A stretch of 64,000 nucleotides of DNA from positions 90,705 to 154,704 of the forward strand of contig JBIKWB010000012.1 of the NCBI GenBank assembly GCA_044356555.1. The letters run 5' to 3'. This stretch comes from Tous-C4FEB sp044356555 (lineage in GTDB: Bacteria; Verrucomicrobiota; Verrucomicrobiia; Opitutales; Opitutaceae). This document shows positions 9,036 through 17,880 of the stretch, one piece after another (position 1 is the stretch's first letter; each line of letters begins with the position of its first letter). Below the pieces are notes generated by a model. That model worked only from the letters and a program-made list of their open reading frames with translations, was not told where the DNA came from and searched no databases. Made by a program: the position numbers and the translations under genes.

Positions 9036-9078
9036 GGGGAGTTGGCGCGCGGGGGCGGAGCCTACGCTGATCAATCGA

Positions 9079-11160
9079 TCAATCGCTCTTCGTCGGCTTG
9101 ACGGTAGGGGTGCCGACTTTCACGCGGCCCTCCGGCGTGTTCATGTTGCGGGCCAAGAAGTCCTCGACCCGCCGATAAAATTCTAGGCGGTTTTCGAGTT
9201 TACGGAACCCATGGCCCTCGTTTTCGCCGACCATAATCTCGTACTCTTTGCCGTATTGTTTGAGGCGGGTTTCAAGAGTCAGCCATTGATCAAATCGGAC
9301 GCGGGGATCGTTTTTTCCGTAGGCGGAAAAGAGCGGAACCCGGATGTTGGGGACATGCTCGACGGGATTGGTAGCGCGGATGATGGCGACGTCTTTGACC
9401 GGATCGAGGTTGCGGATGGCATTACCCTCGCGGAAGACGCGCGGTCCGGCGTAGGTGCGGGAGCCTTGGCGGCCCTCGATGTCTGAAACGCCGACGTAGT
9501 TGATGCCGCAGCAATAGAGGTCGGGGGTGAGGGTGAGGCCGGCGAGGACGGCGTAACCGCCATAGCTCGCGCCGTAAATGCCAACACGACCGGGATTAGC
9601 GAGGCCCTGCTCGATGCACCACTGCACGCCGTCGGTGAGGTCATCTTGCATCTGGCGGCCGTAGCCTTTGTAGCCGCCGAGTTGGAACTTAAGGCCGTAA
9701 CCGCCGCTACCGCGGTAGTTGATTTGAAGCACGGCGTAGCCGCGGTTGGCTAAGAATTGGACATCGGCGCTGTAGCCCCACGAGTCGCGGGGGCCGTAGG
9801 GGCCTCCGTGCGGAACCACGAGCATGGGCATGTTTTTGTGCTCACGGCCGGCAGGAAAGGTGAGGTAGCCGGGGATTTCCCAGCCATCGCGGGCTTTGAA
9901 GCGGATGGGGCGCATCTCGCTCATCTGCTTCGGGTCGATCGCCTTGCGAACGCGGCCGATTTCTGAGAGTTCCTGTTTGACGGCGTCGTAGAGGTAGTAG
10001 GTGCCGGGGTCACGGTCGCTGAAAGCGCGGACGACCATGAGGTTGCCGTCGGCGGTGGCGCTGTCGATCGAGTTGTTGGTACCTGCGAGGGCCCCGTTGA
10101 GCTCGTCGGAGAGTTTGGCGAGCTTGGGATTGAGCCATTTAACTTCGGGATATTCGTCTTCGTAAGCGATGCCACCGAGTTCGCCTTCGGAGTCGAAGAT
10201 GAGGCCGTCGAGGGCGGCGCGGGAGGAGAGGCCTCCCCGGCGATAATTAGCGAGACGGTTGCCGAGTTCGACGCGCGGGTGGGTAAAGATAACTGGGCCC
10301 CATTCTCCGGTCTCGGGGTCGAGGGTGCGGAGCGCGGACTTGTCGTGCTCCATAAAGGTTTTTACATAAAGGGTGCGGTTGTCTTTCGCGAAAACGCTGG
10401 GGCGCCAGTGGGGTTCAATTGGAGCGGCTTCCTCCAAAAAGAGAGACGTTTCCTTCGAGAATTCGCCGATGGTGCGCCATTCGCTCTTGGCGGTAGAACG
10501 GTATTTGACGCGGATGGGTTCTTCGAAATCGGTGCAGATGGCGACGCGGACGACGCCGTTACGGTCAGCGATCCAAGCGCGGGCATTGATGTAGTTGCGC
10601 TCTTCGATGGTTTCTTTGCCGTTGCGGATATTGACCTTCACGACGTCCCCGAGGAAAGAGCTGCCCCGGATGCGGTTCATGAGGATGTGATCCGGATCTT
10701 TTGGCAGCGTGCTGATGAGGTTCTTCGGTAAATCGCGTTCGCTGCTGGGGGCGTCGGCTTGGCCGGCGCCCTCGGCGTTGGCTTCGACCCGCTCGAGCTT
10801 GTTGATGACCACCAGATTTCCACCGTCGGGATCGCACGCGAACATGCCGTATTGTTCACGGCCACCCCATTGTTGGGCGAAGAGGATGCGGTCTTTCTTC
10901 ACCCATTGGTAGGCGGTGATACTCTCCTCTTTCATGTTGGTGAGCCAGCGGACCTGTTTGGTCTCGCGGTCCATGATGGCGAGGTTGATGCGCTGATTTT
11001 TCGGCGCGAGCCACGTGAGGTAACGGCCGGTGGGGGAGATGGCGACAGAGGTCATGTCGGCCTCGGCGAAGAGGGTGTCCAGCGGGATGAGCGGAGCCGG
11101 CGTGGCCTGAAGGCCGGTGATTGAAAGGAGCAACAGTAGGAGGAAGCGAGGGGTTCTCAT
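9079..11160 (-). CDS. Secreted S9-family (prolyl oligopeptidase-type) peptidase
   Basis: 693 residues with a signal peptide (MRTPRFLLLLLLSITGLQAT). The N-terminal half has the repeated beta-strand character of the S9 propeller. The C-terminal alpha/beta-hydrolase domain contains the nucleophile elbow GIYGASYGGYAVLAG (Ser532), an aspartate in SAYGKNDPRV (Asp618) and the histidine in ENEGHGF (His650), completing the triad. The length and the GASYGG motif fit acylaminoacyl-peptidase/dipeptidyl-peptidase relatives that trim oligopeptides, probably in the periplasm. It is divergent from the TonB-dependent receptor at 11350, so the receptor and peptidase might be co-regulated for peptide uptake; that is inference. 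Confidence 0.92.
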   Translation of the reverse strand: MRTPRFLLLLLLSITGLQATPAPLIPLDTLFAEADMTSVAISPTGRYLTWLAPKNQRINLAIMDRETKQVRWLTNMKEESITAYQWVKKDRILFAQQWGGREQYGMFACDPDGGNLVVINKLERVEANAEGAGQADAPSSERDLPKNLISTLPKDPDHILMNRIRGSSFLGDVVKVNIRNGKETIEERNYINARAWIADRNGVVRVAICTDFEEPIRVKYRSTAKSEWRTIGEFSKETSLFLEEAAPIEPHWRPSVFAKDNRTLYVKTFMEHDKSALRTLDPETGEWGPVIFTHPRVELGNRLANYRRGGLSSRAALDGLIFDSEGELGGIAYEDEYPEVKWLNPKLAKLSDELNGALAGTNNSIDSATADGNLMVVRAFSDRDPGTYYLYDAVKQELSEIGRVRKAIDPKQMSEMRPIRFKARDGWEIPGYLTFPAGREHKNMPMLVVPHGGPYGPRDSWGYSADVQFLANRGYAVLQINYRGSGGYGLKFQLGGYKGYGRQMQDDLTDGVQWCIEQGLANPGRVGIYGASYGGYAVLAGLTLTPDLYCCGINYVGVSDIEGRQGSRTYAGPRVFREGNAIRNLDPVKDVAIIRATNPVEHVPNIRVPLFSAYGKNDPRVRFDQWLTLETRLKQYGKEYEIMVGENEGHGFRKLENRLEFYRRVEDFLARNMNTPEGRVKVGTPTVKPTKSD

Positions 11161-11349
11161 GAATGAATATTTTGGCGAAATCAGGCGGATTTGTCCAACG
11201 AGTCAACCCCGGTAGCCAGATGTATGAAGGTTACGTTCTTGAAAATTCGCGTTGCCAAAATGCACCGGCTGACCTAAGGCTGGAGAGTTATCTAAACGGA
11301 ACCGCGTCACAACCGCGGCTCCGGAACCAACCCAACCCACACAACTGCT

Positions 11350-14328
11350 ATGAACAAATCGATGTCCGCTGCCGCTTCTGCGGCCTTGCGTCTCACGACT
11401 GCTTCTTTCCTCGGTGCCGGCCTTTTGGTCGCGCAAACGACGGTGAAGCCCGTCGTGGAGACTACCACCGCCGAGAACTCAGCTCCCCAGAAACTCGAGA
11501 AATTCGAGGTTACGGGCTCGAACATTAAGCGGGTCGACCTTGAGGGCCCTTCGCCGATCAAAATGATCTCACGCCAGGAAATCGACGCCACCGGTCGCAC
11601 CAATTTGACCGACTTGCTTCGCGATCTCCCCGAGGCGGGTCAAATCGGAATCAACGAGGGAGGCACGGTCGCAGCGGTTCGTGGCTCCACGGCTCTCGAC
11701 CTTCGGGGTCTTGGCGCGAATAACACCTTGATCATCGTCAACGGCCGTCGGGTCGCCCCGACCGGTAATAACTCGGGCGGCACGGTCTTTGTTGACCTCA
11801 ATCGTTTCCCGATCGCCATGGTTGAGCGCATTGAAGTCCTCAAAGACGGTGCCTCTGCCATCTACGGCGCTGATGCCACTTCAGGCGTCGTTAACATCAT
11901 CCTCCGCAAAGATTACACCGGCGCTGAGGTTGGTCTCAGCTACGGCAACTCTTTCAACACGGACGTTAGCGAGAAGTCTTTCTCGTTCTTCGGCGGTGCT
12001 TCCAGCGGCAAGGCCAGCGCCACGGTAGGCATTTCGGTTTTCGAGCGCGGAGCGCTCAAGGCCTCTGACACCTCTTTTGCAAAGACGGCAGATCTGACCA
12101 AACGCTTCGCCGCGCTGGGAGGCAACTACGTCGCTGATTCACAGGCTGGCTATTTCGACCTCCGTTCTGGCACCGGTCCTCAAGCTCGCGTGAGCCTGTC
12201 GGGCTTCGCCGCTGGCCAAGTCAACGGCGTAAACGGTGTGAATATCCCCGGCTTGGCTATGGGAACCCCGATCACCCGTCTGCCCGGAACCGGTGGCGCT
12301 GTCGCCGGCACCTTGGCTTCGGCGACCCCGAGCTTCACCAGCCCTTCGAGGATTGGCACCGGCGGCGCGTTTAATGCGGCTGCGGCTGCGACCTATGAAG
12401 CGCAGCGGCTTTCGCCCGGTGGCGATCCTTCCAATCTCTATAATTTCCAAGAGTTTGTTTGGCTCACTCCGGAGACCTTGCGCACGGGCATCAACACCAC
12501 GTTCCGCTACGATCTGACCACGAACACCAGCCTCTATCTCGAGACGGCGTTCCAGCAGAACAAATCACACATCGAGCTGGCGCCCTCGCCAATCTCGACT
12601 GCGGGTGACAACAATCTCCTGCTGCCCAAGACCAATTACTGGAATCCTTTTGGCGTGGACCTGAACTTCAACTTCCGCCCCGTCGATATCGGGCCGCGTA
12701 AGGCCGATATCACCAACGATTCCTACCGCCTCGTTGCCGGCGTCAAGGGCACGATCAGCAGTCGCTGGAACTGGGACACCTACTACTCCTATGACAACGA
12801 CAAGGTGGTCGACGTGACCTCCAATGCGATTTCCGAGAGCCGCCTTCGCGCGTCCCTCGCCCGGAGCACCCCCGACGCCCTCAACATCTTCGGAGGGGCC
12901 AACTATCGCAACCCAACGTCGACGCTCGATACCTTCCGAGTGACCACGCAAAAGGGCGGGTATTCGACCCTCGATCTCTGGCACGGCCAAGTTTCCGGCG
13001 ATCTCTTCGAATTGCCTACCGGCACGCTCGGCGGAGCTTTCTTGCTTGAGGCCCGCAAGGAGAAGTTCGGTGAAGCCAACGACGCGATCTCCACCAAGTT
13101 GGACGACATTATTGGCCAAGTCAGGCTCGCTGATTCGACCGACGCCCGTCGCACGGTTGAGTCCGTCGCCATGGAGTTGACCGCGCCGCTCGTGAAGCCC
13201 GGCACCGTCAAGTTCCTGCACTCGCTCTCGCTTACCGCGGCCGGTCGCTTCGAGAAGTTCAGCGAAGGCTACGATTCCGGCGTGAAGCCCTACTACGGCA
13301 TCCGTTATCAGCCGTTCAAGTCGCTCGTGCTCCGCGCGACTTACAACGAAGCCTTCCGTGCTCCGACCCTGCCCCAGCTCTTCGGCGGCGTGCGCGAGTC
13401 CCTGCCTAACGGTTTGCCGGACCTTCGTCGTCCCCAAGCTCTCACCGGCGACCCCTTTGACGGTGCCTCCACCCAGCGGCTCGTTCGCGCCGGTGGTAAC
13501 GCAAACCTCACCCCGGAACTCGCCAAAGGCATGCAGTACGGATTTGTCTATGAAGTTCCTTTCAAAAAATTGCAGGGCCTTTCCTTTGGCAGCTCGTATT
13601 TCCGCATTGAGCAAGAGAACGTCATCACGACGACTGGCACCGGCTTCATTCGCCAGAACGAAGTGGGTGGCGGCACGGCCGGCTTGGTCACGCGCGCTCC
13701 CGGCACCGAGACTTACACCAATACCACGGCCAGCCCGATCAACGTGTTGAGCGGTCCAAACAACGCGACGACCCCGGTTGCTCCTGGGCAGACGGTGACT
13801 GTGCCCGGTCGCATTGTTTCAATTCTCGACGGCGTGCTCAACCTGGCCTTCCAAAAGGTCGAGGGGTACGATATCGAGGTGAATTACCGTAAGCGTACGA
13901 CCGATTACGGCCAATTCTCGCTCCGTAGCAGCGCCTCCTACAATAAGTTCTACGGTTTCACCCGCACGAGCAATCCGGCGAATCTTGCCGGGCGAGATGG
14001 GTACCCTCGCGTCCGAATCCAAAGCAGCGTGCTTTGGACTCGCAAGGAGCACAGCGCGGGCCTCACCCACAATTTTGTCGGCCCCTACGGCGACTACGTG
14101 CGTGACGGTTATGAAGTTGAATCTTACTACACATTCAACGGCTTTTACGGCTGGGATATTCCGACCGGCCTCGTGCCATTCGCGGAGAATACCCGGCTGA
14201 CGGTCGGTGTGGATAACGCATTGGATAAAGAGCCTCACCTCTACTACGATAGCGTCGGTTACGATCAAAGCTTCGTATCTCGTCCAGCGGGTCGTTTCTT
14301 CTACGTTTCTATCCGCAAGACCTTCTAA
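11350..14328 (+). CDS. TonB-dependent receptor
   Basis: 992 residues. The signal peptide runs through AASAALRLTTASFLGAGLLV. A plug domain follows, with EKFEVTGSNIKRVDLEGPSP, DLRGLGANNTLIIVNGRRV and VERIEVLKDGASAIYGADA, all typical of the family. The remainder is a beta-barrel that ends in an aromatic residue (FYVSIRKTF), as needed for outer-membrane assembly. An alternative start at the fourth codon is possible. The leader is CA-rich with no Shine-Dalgarno sequence. The gene is followed 32 bases later by a strong intrinsic terminator. The substrate cannot be read from the sequence; the divergent S9 peptidase hints at peptides. Confidence 0.95.
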   Translation: MNKSMSAAASAALRLTTASFLGAGLLVAQTTVKPVVETTTAENSAPQKLEKFEVTGSNIKRVDLEGPSPIKMISRQEIDATGRTNLTDLLRDLPEAGQIGINEGGTVAAVRGSTALDLRGLGANNTLIIVNGRRVAPTGNNSGGTVFVDLNRFPIAMVERIEVLKDGASAIYGADATSGVVNIILRKDYTGAEVGLSYGNSFNTDVSEKSFSFFGGASSGKASATVGISVFERGALKASDTSFAKTADLTKRFAALGGNYVADSQAGYFDLRSGTGPQARVSLSGFAAGQVNGVNGVNIPGLAMGTPITRLPGTGGAVAGTLASATPSFTSPSRIGTGGAFNAAAAATYEAQRLSPGGDPSNLYNFQEFVWLTPETLRTGINTTFRYDLTTNTSLYLETAFQQNKSHIELAPSPISTAGDNNLLLPKTNYWNPFGVDLNFNFRPVDIGPRKADITNDSYRLVAGVKGTISSRWNWDTYYSYDNDKVVDVTSNAISESRLRASLARSTPDALNIFGGANYRNPTSTLDTFRVTTQKGGYSTLDLWHGQVSGDLFELPTGTLGGAFLLEARKEKFGEANDAISTKLDDIIGQVRLADSTDARRTVESVAMELTAPLVKPGTVKFLHSLSLTAAGRFEKFSEGYDSGVKPYYGIRYQPFKSLVLRATYNEAFRAPTLPQLFGGVRESLPNGLPDLRRPQALTGDPFDGASTQRLVRAGGNANLTPELAKGMQYGFVYEVPFKKLQGLSFGSSYFRIEQENVITTTGTGFIRQNEVGGGTAGLVTRAPGTETYTNTTASPINVLSGPNNATTPVAPGQTVTVPGRIVSILDGVLNLAFQKVEGYDIEVNYRKRTTDYGQFSLRSSASYNKFYGFTRTSNPANLAGRDGYPRVRIQSSVLWTRKEHSAGLTHNFVGPYGDYVRDGYEVESYYTFNGFYGWDIPTGLVPFAENTRLTVGVDNALDKEPHLYYDSVGYDQSFVSRPAGRFFYVSIRKTF

Positions 14329-14360
14329 GCGGCCTTTCGTAGATTCTTAGCTTCTAATCG

Positions 14361-14391
14361 AGGCGGCCGAATTATTTCGGCCGCCTTTTTT
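14361..14391 (+). terminator. Intrinsic terminator after the TonB-dependent receptor
   Basis: A perfect 11-bp stem (AGGCGGCCGAA with TTCGGCCGCCT) surrounds a TTAT loop and is followed by six T residues, 32 bases beyond the receptor stop codon. This is a textbook Rho-independent terminator for the plus strand. Confidence 0.95.
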
Positions 14392-14459
14392 GTATATTTC
14401 GGGCGAACTCGCTAATTCGAATCGCGAGGGTGTGATGCCGACGTCCCTTAATTTTTAGA

Positions 14460-14536
14460 CGTTTGTCATGGCGAGAGCAGGACCAACGTCGGGGCGTTGG
14501 GTGAATGAGCCGATGAACGCCGTTTGTCATGGCGAG
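14460..14536. repeat. Direct repeat pair CGTTTGTCATGGCGAG
   Basis: Two identical 16-base copies at 14460-14475 and 14521-14536 are separated by 45 bases. The second continues into GAGCGCAGCGATGTGGCCATC, similar in style to GTCATTGCGAG-type interspersed repeats of other bacteria. No mobile gene is associated. Confidence 0.6.
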
Positions 14537-14647
14537 GAGCGCAGCGATGTGGCCATCCATCGGGCATTTTAGCTGGATTGAGAGATGGCCATCCCCTTGA
14601 GCGACTCCGGCAAAAGCGATGGACCAACCAGCGACTTGAAGGTGGGC

Positions 14648-14682
14648 AAAAAAAGAAGGCCGTCTACCCCTAGACGGCCTTC
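14648..14682 (-). terminator. Minus-strand intrinsic terminator with no gene upstream
   Basis: Read on the minus strand, GAAGGCCGTCT and AGACGGCCTTC form a perfect 11-bp stem around a 6-base loop, followed by seven T residues (complement of 14648-14654). On the plus strand there is no T-tract after the stem. No minus-strand protein gene ends nearby, so the terminated transcript is unknown. Confidence 0.85.
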
Positions 14683-14792
14683 AACCTAACCCTAACACCA
14701 AACAAACCTTGAACTACGGAGCGGAAGACGCGGTGGCATGCAGTGTGTTCAAAAAATTTCGGCGTAATTGCGCGTTCACACGTTTGTAACAC
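14648..14792 (-). ncRNA. Candidate small RNA of about 145 nt ending at the orphan terminator
   Basis: Inferred from the terminator at 14648-14682 and a weak promoter-like pair on the minus strand: TTGGAG (14828-14823) and TAATCG (14804-14799), 18 bases apart. The predicted RNA carries a GU-rich single-stranded segment (complement of 14683-14708) just before the terminator hairpin. That segment would pair with C/A-rich sequence such as the leader of the receptor gene at 11350. There is no family match I recognise and no proof of expression. Confidence 0.35.
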
Positions 14793-15018
14793 TCGGCGCG
14801 ATTATTGGCTCAGAAAACGTGGCTCCAATGACTGGGAATCGCGGCAGATTGCGTGTCGCCGATGACGCGAGGTGGCGGGCGGGCAGCGCGGTGCATGCGG
14901 CCTCCTGACCTCGGCCACTACGGGCAAAAAGGCTCGTGGCGATTTGCGCCGTTTAGTTGTGATCGGCTTTGGCGGGAAGGCGCGTTGCCAAATCGTCGCC
15001 GCTGTATGAACTCCGGTG

Positions 15019-17478
15019 ATGCGTTTTGAACGTCTTTACCCGAGTCGGGCGCTCTGGTCTTTGCTTTTGATCTTCGTCGCCATCGGCGGAGGTTGGTGGG
15101 TGCTGATGCCGGGGCCGCGCGGGTCTGCGCCGATTGAGGCAAGACCGGAGGCGAAAGAAAAAGCCGCGAAGCTGCCGCTGGCCGCAGCCGATGAGTCCGA
15201 GCCTCGTACAATCACAGCGGCGCCCGTGGTGAATTTGGCTGCACGCGAACGGAATCTGTTCAGCTACGAGGCTCCGGCCGATGGGCCCGCGCTCACCCGC
15301 GCGCTGCCAGCGCCGACGCGGACGATGCATTACGTACGGCTCAACCCGGAGCTGTTCTCGGGAAAATCGTCGCCGTTTTGGGCCCCAGCCGGCGAGGGTC
15401 GTCTCGATGTGCCGCTACCCGGCGGCGCCGCGCTCAAGGTCATGATCGCCGAAACCACGACGCTCGGACCTGATCGCTTCACGAGCATCGGCACGATCGA
15501 GGGCCGGCCGCAGAGCCGGGCGTTGTTCTCGTACAACGACGGCTTCCTCCACGCCACGATCCAAGATGTGGAGTTGGGCAACTATGCGCTGCGCACGGCC
15601 ACCGCCGAGCTGTCGCAGTTTTACGAAATCGAAGACGAACTCGTGCCGCCATGTGCGCAGATCGATGCGCCGCGCCCGGTCCTCGACGCGGATGCGGTGC
15701 TCACGCTCGCCCGGCGAAATGCGGCGCGCGCGGCGGCCGGCGCGGCGACGGGGTCGGAGGCTCCGGCGGGCGCGGAGCTCGCGCCGCCCTCTGGAGTAGC
15801 GGCCAGCGCGGGCACGGGCGTCGTCGTCGATGTAATGTTTGCCTACACCAAAAGTGTGTTGCCGACCCTGACGGGCGCGGCCCGCACGGCCGCGCTGCAG
15901 AGCCTTTTCGACAACGCCATCGCGAAAACCAACAGCGATTTCGCCGCCAGCCAGGTCGCGGCCCGGGTGCGGCTCGTGCGCATCGCCGAAGTGCGCTACG
16001 ACGAATCGGTCAGCACCGGCCTGACGGTTCAGAGCGAGGCCTTGGATGCGCTCCGCAAGACGACGGATGGTCAAATGGACGAGATTCACGCGATCCGCGA
16101 TGAAGCCGGGGCCGACCTGGTGTGCCTGATTCTGCAACGCGTGGATTCATCGAGCAGCGGCCTCGGCTACGTGCTCGAAGCACCCGCCGAGAACACCAAT
16201 CCGCTCTATGGTTTCACCGTCGTCGAATACGCCTACGTCTCCGGGACCGAAGTGGTCTCGCACGAGTTGGGGCACAACTTGGGCTGTACCCACGACCGCA
16301 ACAACTCCCGCAACGCTCTCGGCGCGCTCTCCTACGGAGCCTATCCTTACAGCTTCGGCCACCGGTTTCGCGGTCAGGATGGTCTCACCTATCGCACGAT
16401 CATGGCCTACGCGCCGGGCACGCGGATCGGTTATTTTTCGAATCCCAATGTGATCGCGCCCGCGCCGATCAACTTGCCGGTGGGCGTTCGGCCCGGGGAA
16501 TCCGGCGAGGCGCATAATGCACTCACCATCGATCAGTGCGCTTTCGAGGTCGCCAATTTCCGACTGCAAACCCGCGCCGCCTCCAACACCGGCACCTTGC
16601 TCAACGTGGCAACCCGCGCCTTCAGCGGCCTCGGCGAACAGCAACTCATTGCCGGCTTTGCGGTCGGCGGCACCGGCCCGCGGCGCGTGTTGCTTCGCGC
16701 CACCGGTCCGGCGCTCGCGGCCGCGCCGTTTAACGTCGCCGAGGTCCTCGCCGATCCGCGCCTCACCGTGTTCAACGTCGACGTGAATCCGCCCGTTGTC
16801 GTCGGCGTGAACGACGATTGGGGCACGCCCATCGGAGCGGCCTCCGGCCCGACGGCGCTCGCGGCGGCGGCGGCGCAGACCGGTGCGTTTCCCCTCGTGG
16901 CCGGCAGTGCCGACGCCGCGCTGCTCACCACGCTCGCGCCCGGCAACTACACCATCAACGTGACCGGCCCGGCGCCCGGCGTCGCCCTCGTGGAAGCCTA
17001 CGGGGCCGAGGCGACGGACAACCGGTTTCTGAGTCTCTCGACGCGCGGCTTCGCCGACCGTGATCGCAAGATGATCGCGGGATTTGTCGTCAAGGCGGGG
17101 GCCGGCCCGACGAAGCGAATCCTCATCCGCGTGCAAGGTCCGTCGCTGGCCAAGTTTGGCCTCGGCGCGATGGACGATCCCTACATGGAAATCTTCAATT
17201 CCGCCGGCGAACGGATCATGAAGAACGACGATTGGAGCACCGGCGCCTCCCGCGTGAACGGCGTGCAAGACGACTTCCGGCCCGATGTCACCTACTACAA
17301 CGAGCGGCAGATTTTCGCGACGGGTTTCGCCCCCGGTAATCGCCGCGAACCGTGCATTATGGCCGACCTCGTACCCGGAAACTACACGGTCACCGTGGAG
17401 CCATTTGAGTTGTTGCCCAGCCAGCCCGCTCGCCCGGGCGTGGCGATCGTCGAGGTATTTGAGGTGAATCCGCGCTGA
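15019..17478 (+). CDS. Secreted M12-type (reprolysin-like) zinc metalloprotease with two C-terminal repeat domains
   Basis: 819 residues from the ATG at 15019; a GTG directly before it is an alternative. A membrane or signal segment lies at residues about 10-32. A propeptide-like region follows, then a metzincin catalytic domain with HELGHNLGCTHD, giving zinc ligands His415, His419 and His425 and catalytic Glu416. The Met-turn is probably IMAYAPG downstream. The C-terminal third holds two related modules near residues 528-665 and 671-815, each with a TRxF start, an IAGF segment and a DDWG or DDWS motif. Such repeats are common on secreted verrucomicrobial proteins and may bind surfaces or substrate. 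It likely digests extracellular protein. Confidence 0.88.
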   Translation: MRFERLYPSRALWSLLLIFVAIGGGWWVLMPGPRGSAPIEARPEAKEKAAKLPLAAADESEPRTITAAPVVNLAARERNLFSYEAPADGPALTRALPAPTRTMHYVRLNPELFSGKSSPFWAPAGEGRLDVPLPGGAALKVMIAETTTLGPDRFTSIGTIEGRPQSRALFSYNDGFLHATIQDVELGNYALRTATAELSQFYEIEDELVPPCAQIDAPRPVLDADAVLTLARRNAARAAAGAATGSEAPAGAELAPPSGVAASAGTGVVVDVMFAYTKSVLPTLTGAARTAALQSLFDNAIAKTNSDFAASQVAARVRLVRIAEVRYDESVSTGLTVQSEALDALRKTTDGQMDEIHAIRDEAGADLVCLILQRVDSSSSGLGYVLEAPAENTNPLYGFTVVEYAYVSGTEVVSHELGHNLGCTHDRNNSRNALGALSYGAYPYSFGHRFRGQDGLTYRTIMAYAPGTRIGYFSNPNVIAPAPINLPVGVRPGESGEAHNALTIDQCAFEVANFRLQTRAASNTGTLLNVATRAFSGLGEQQLIAGFAVGGTGPRRVLLRATGPALAAAPFNVAEVLADPRLTVFNVDVNPPVVVGVNDDWGTPIGAASGPTALAAAAAQTGAFPLVAGSADAALLTTLAPGNYTINVTGPAPGVALVEAYGAEATDNRFLSLSTRGFADRDRKMIAGFVVKAGAGPTKRILIRVQGPSLAKFGLGAMDDPYMEIFNSAGERIMKNDDWSTGASRVNGVQDDFRPDVTYYNERQIFATGFAPGNRREPCIMADLVPGNYTVTVEPFELLPSQPARPGVAIVEVFEVNPR

Positions 17479-17531
17479 GTTAGCCCAATTCGCCGGGTGA
17501 ATAACGGCAACGCCGTTGCCAGATTTCACGA

Positions 17532-17732
17532 ATGGTTGAGCGGGCCGTTTACCTCCGTCGGATCCGCACCGGGTTAAAACGCAGTCCGGTGGTGGCCCTG
17601 CTGGGCCCACGTCAATGCGGTAAAACCACGCGAGCCCCGCGCTGTCTTCGACTCCTGATCGAATTTCGGCAGCTCAGCGCTTCACGCTTGGCGGTTTTAA
17701 GTGGAGGAGATTGCGCGAGAGCCGGCGGCTGA
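17532..17732 (+). pseudogene. N-terminal remnant of a DUF4143-type AAA ATPase
   Basis: Only 66 codons remain. The first 35 residues (MVERAVYLRRIRTGLKRSPV, then VALLGPRQCGKTT) match the start of DUF4143-type ATP-binding proteins, with an intact Walker A GPRQCGKTT. Family members are usually around 380 residues, and the frame becomes unrelated just after the P-loop. No continuation was found in the other frames. It is probably the relic of a deleted gene of the antitoxin-like or accessory ATPase class. Confidence 0.65.
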
Positions 17733-17794
17733 GGGGGTGGGCTCCTGTCTGGATCACGTTCTAAACCGGAAGGGCAGGGCGATTGGCGATGCCA

Positions 17795-17831
17795 ACGAAT
17801 TTTTACTCGTCCCTTTTTTATAAAAATTCGT
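17795..17831. promoter_or_regulatory. AT-rich perfect inverted repeat upstream of the sigma factor gene
   Basis: ACGAATTTTTA (17795-17805) and TAAAAATTCGT (17821-17831) are perfect 11-base inverted arms around a 15-base T-rich spacer, 50 bases before the ECF sigma start. It could be an operator, a promoter element or a hairpin in the leader. It stands out by base composition from its GC-rich surroundings. Confidence 0.45.
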
Positions 17832-17880
17832 CAGTTTATCAGGATTCCGGGAGTCTGTTTATGAATCGCTCTGCGTCTGC

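Larger units (their letters stand above)
14392..15018. other. Long intergenic region without a convincing protein gene
   Basis: No credible coding frame was found on either strand. It holds two copies of CGTTTGTCATGGCGAG (14460-14475 and 14521-14536), the second continuing GAGCGCAGCGATGTGGCCATC, which resembles interspersed palindromic repeats. It also holds a minus-strand terminator (14648-14682), a CA-rich stretch (14683-14708) and a candidate minus-strand promoter near 14799-14828. Confidence 0.6.

Noticed and set aside
14709..14792. Short TTG-initiated plus-strand frame after the CA-rich stretch
   Set aside because: About 27 codons, TTG start and no recognisable product. The terminator orientation favours a minus-strand RNA.
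16147..17610. Long minus-strand open frame (487 codons) over the metalloprotease gene
   Set aside because: It is the antisense shadow of the protease gene, with Arg/Gly-rich low-complexity composition and no motif.
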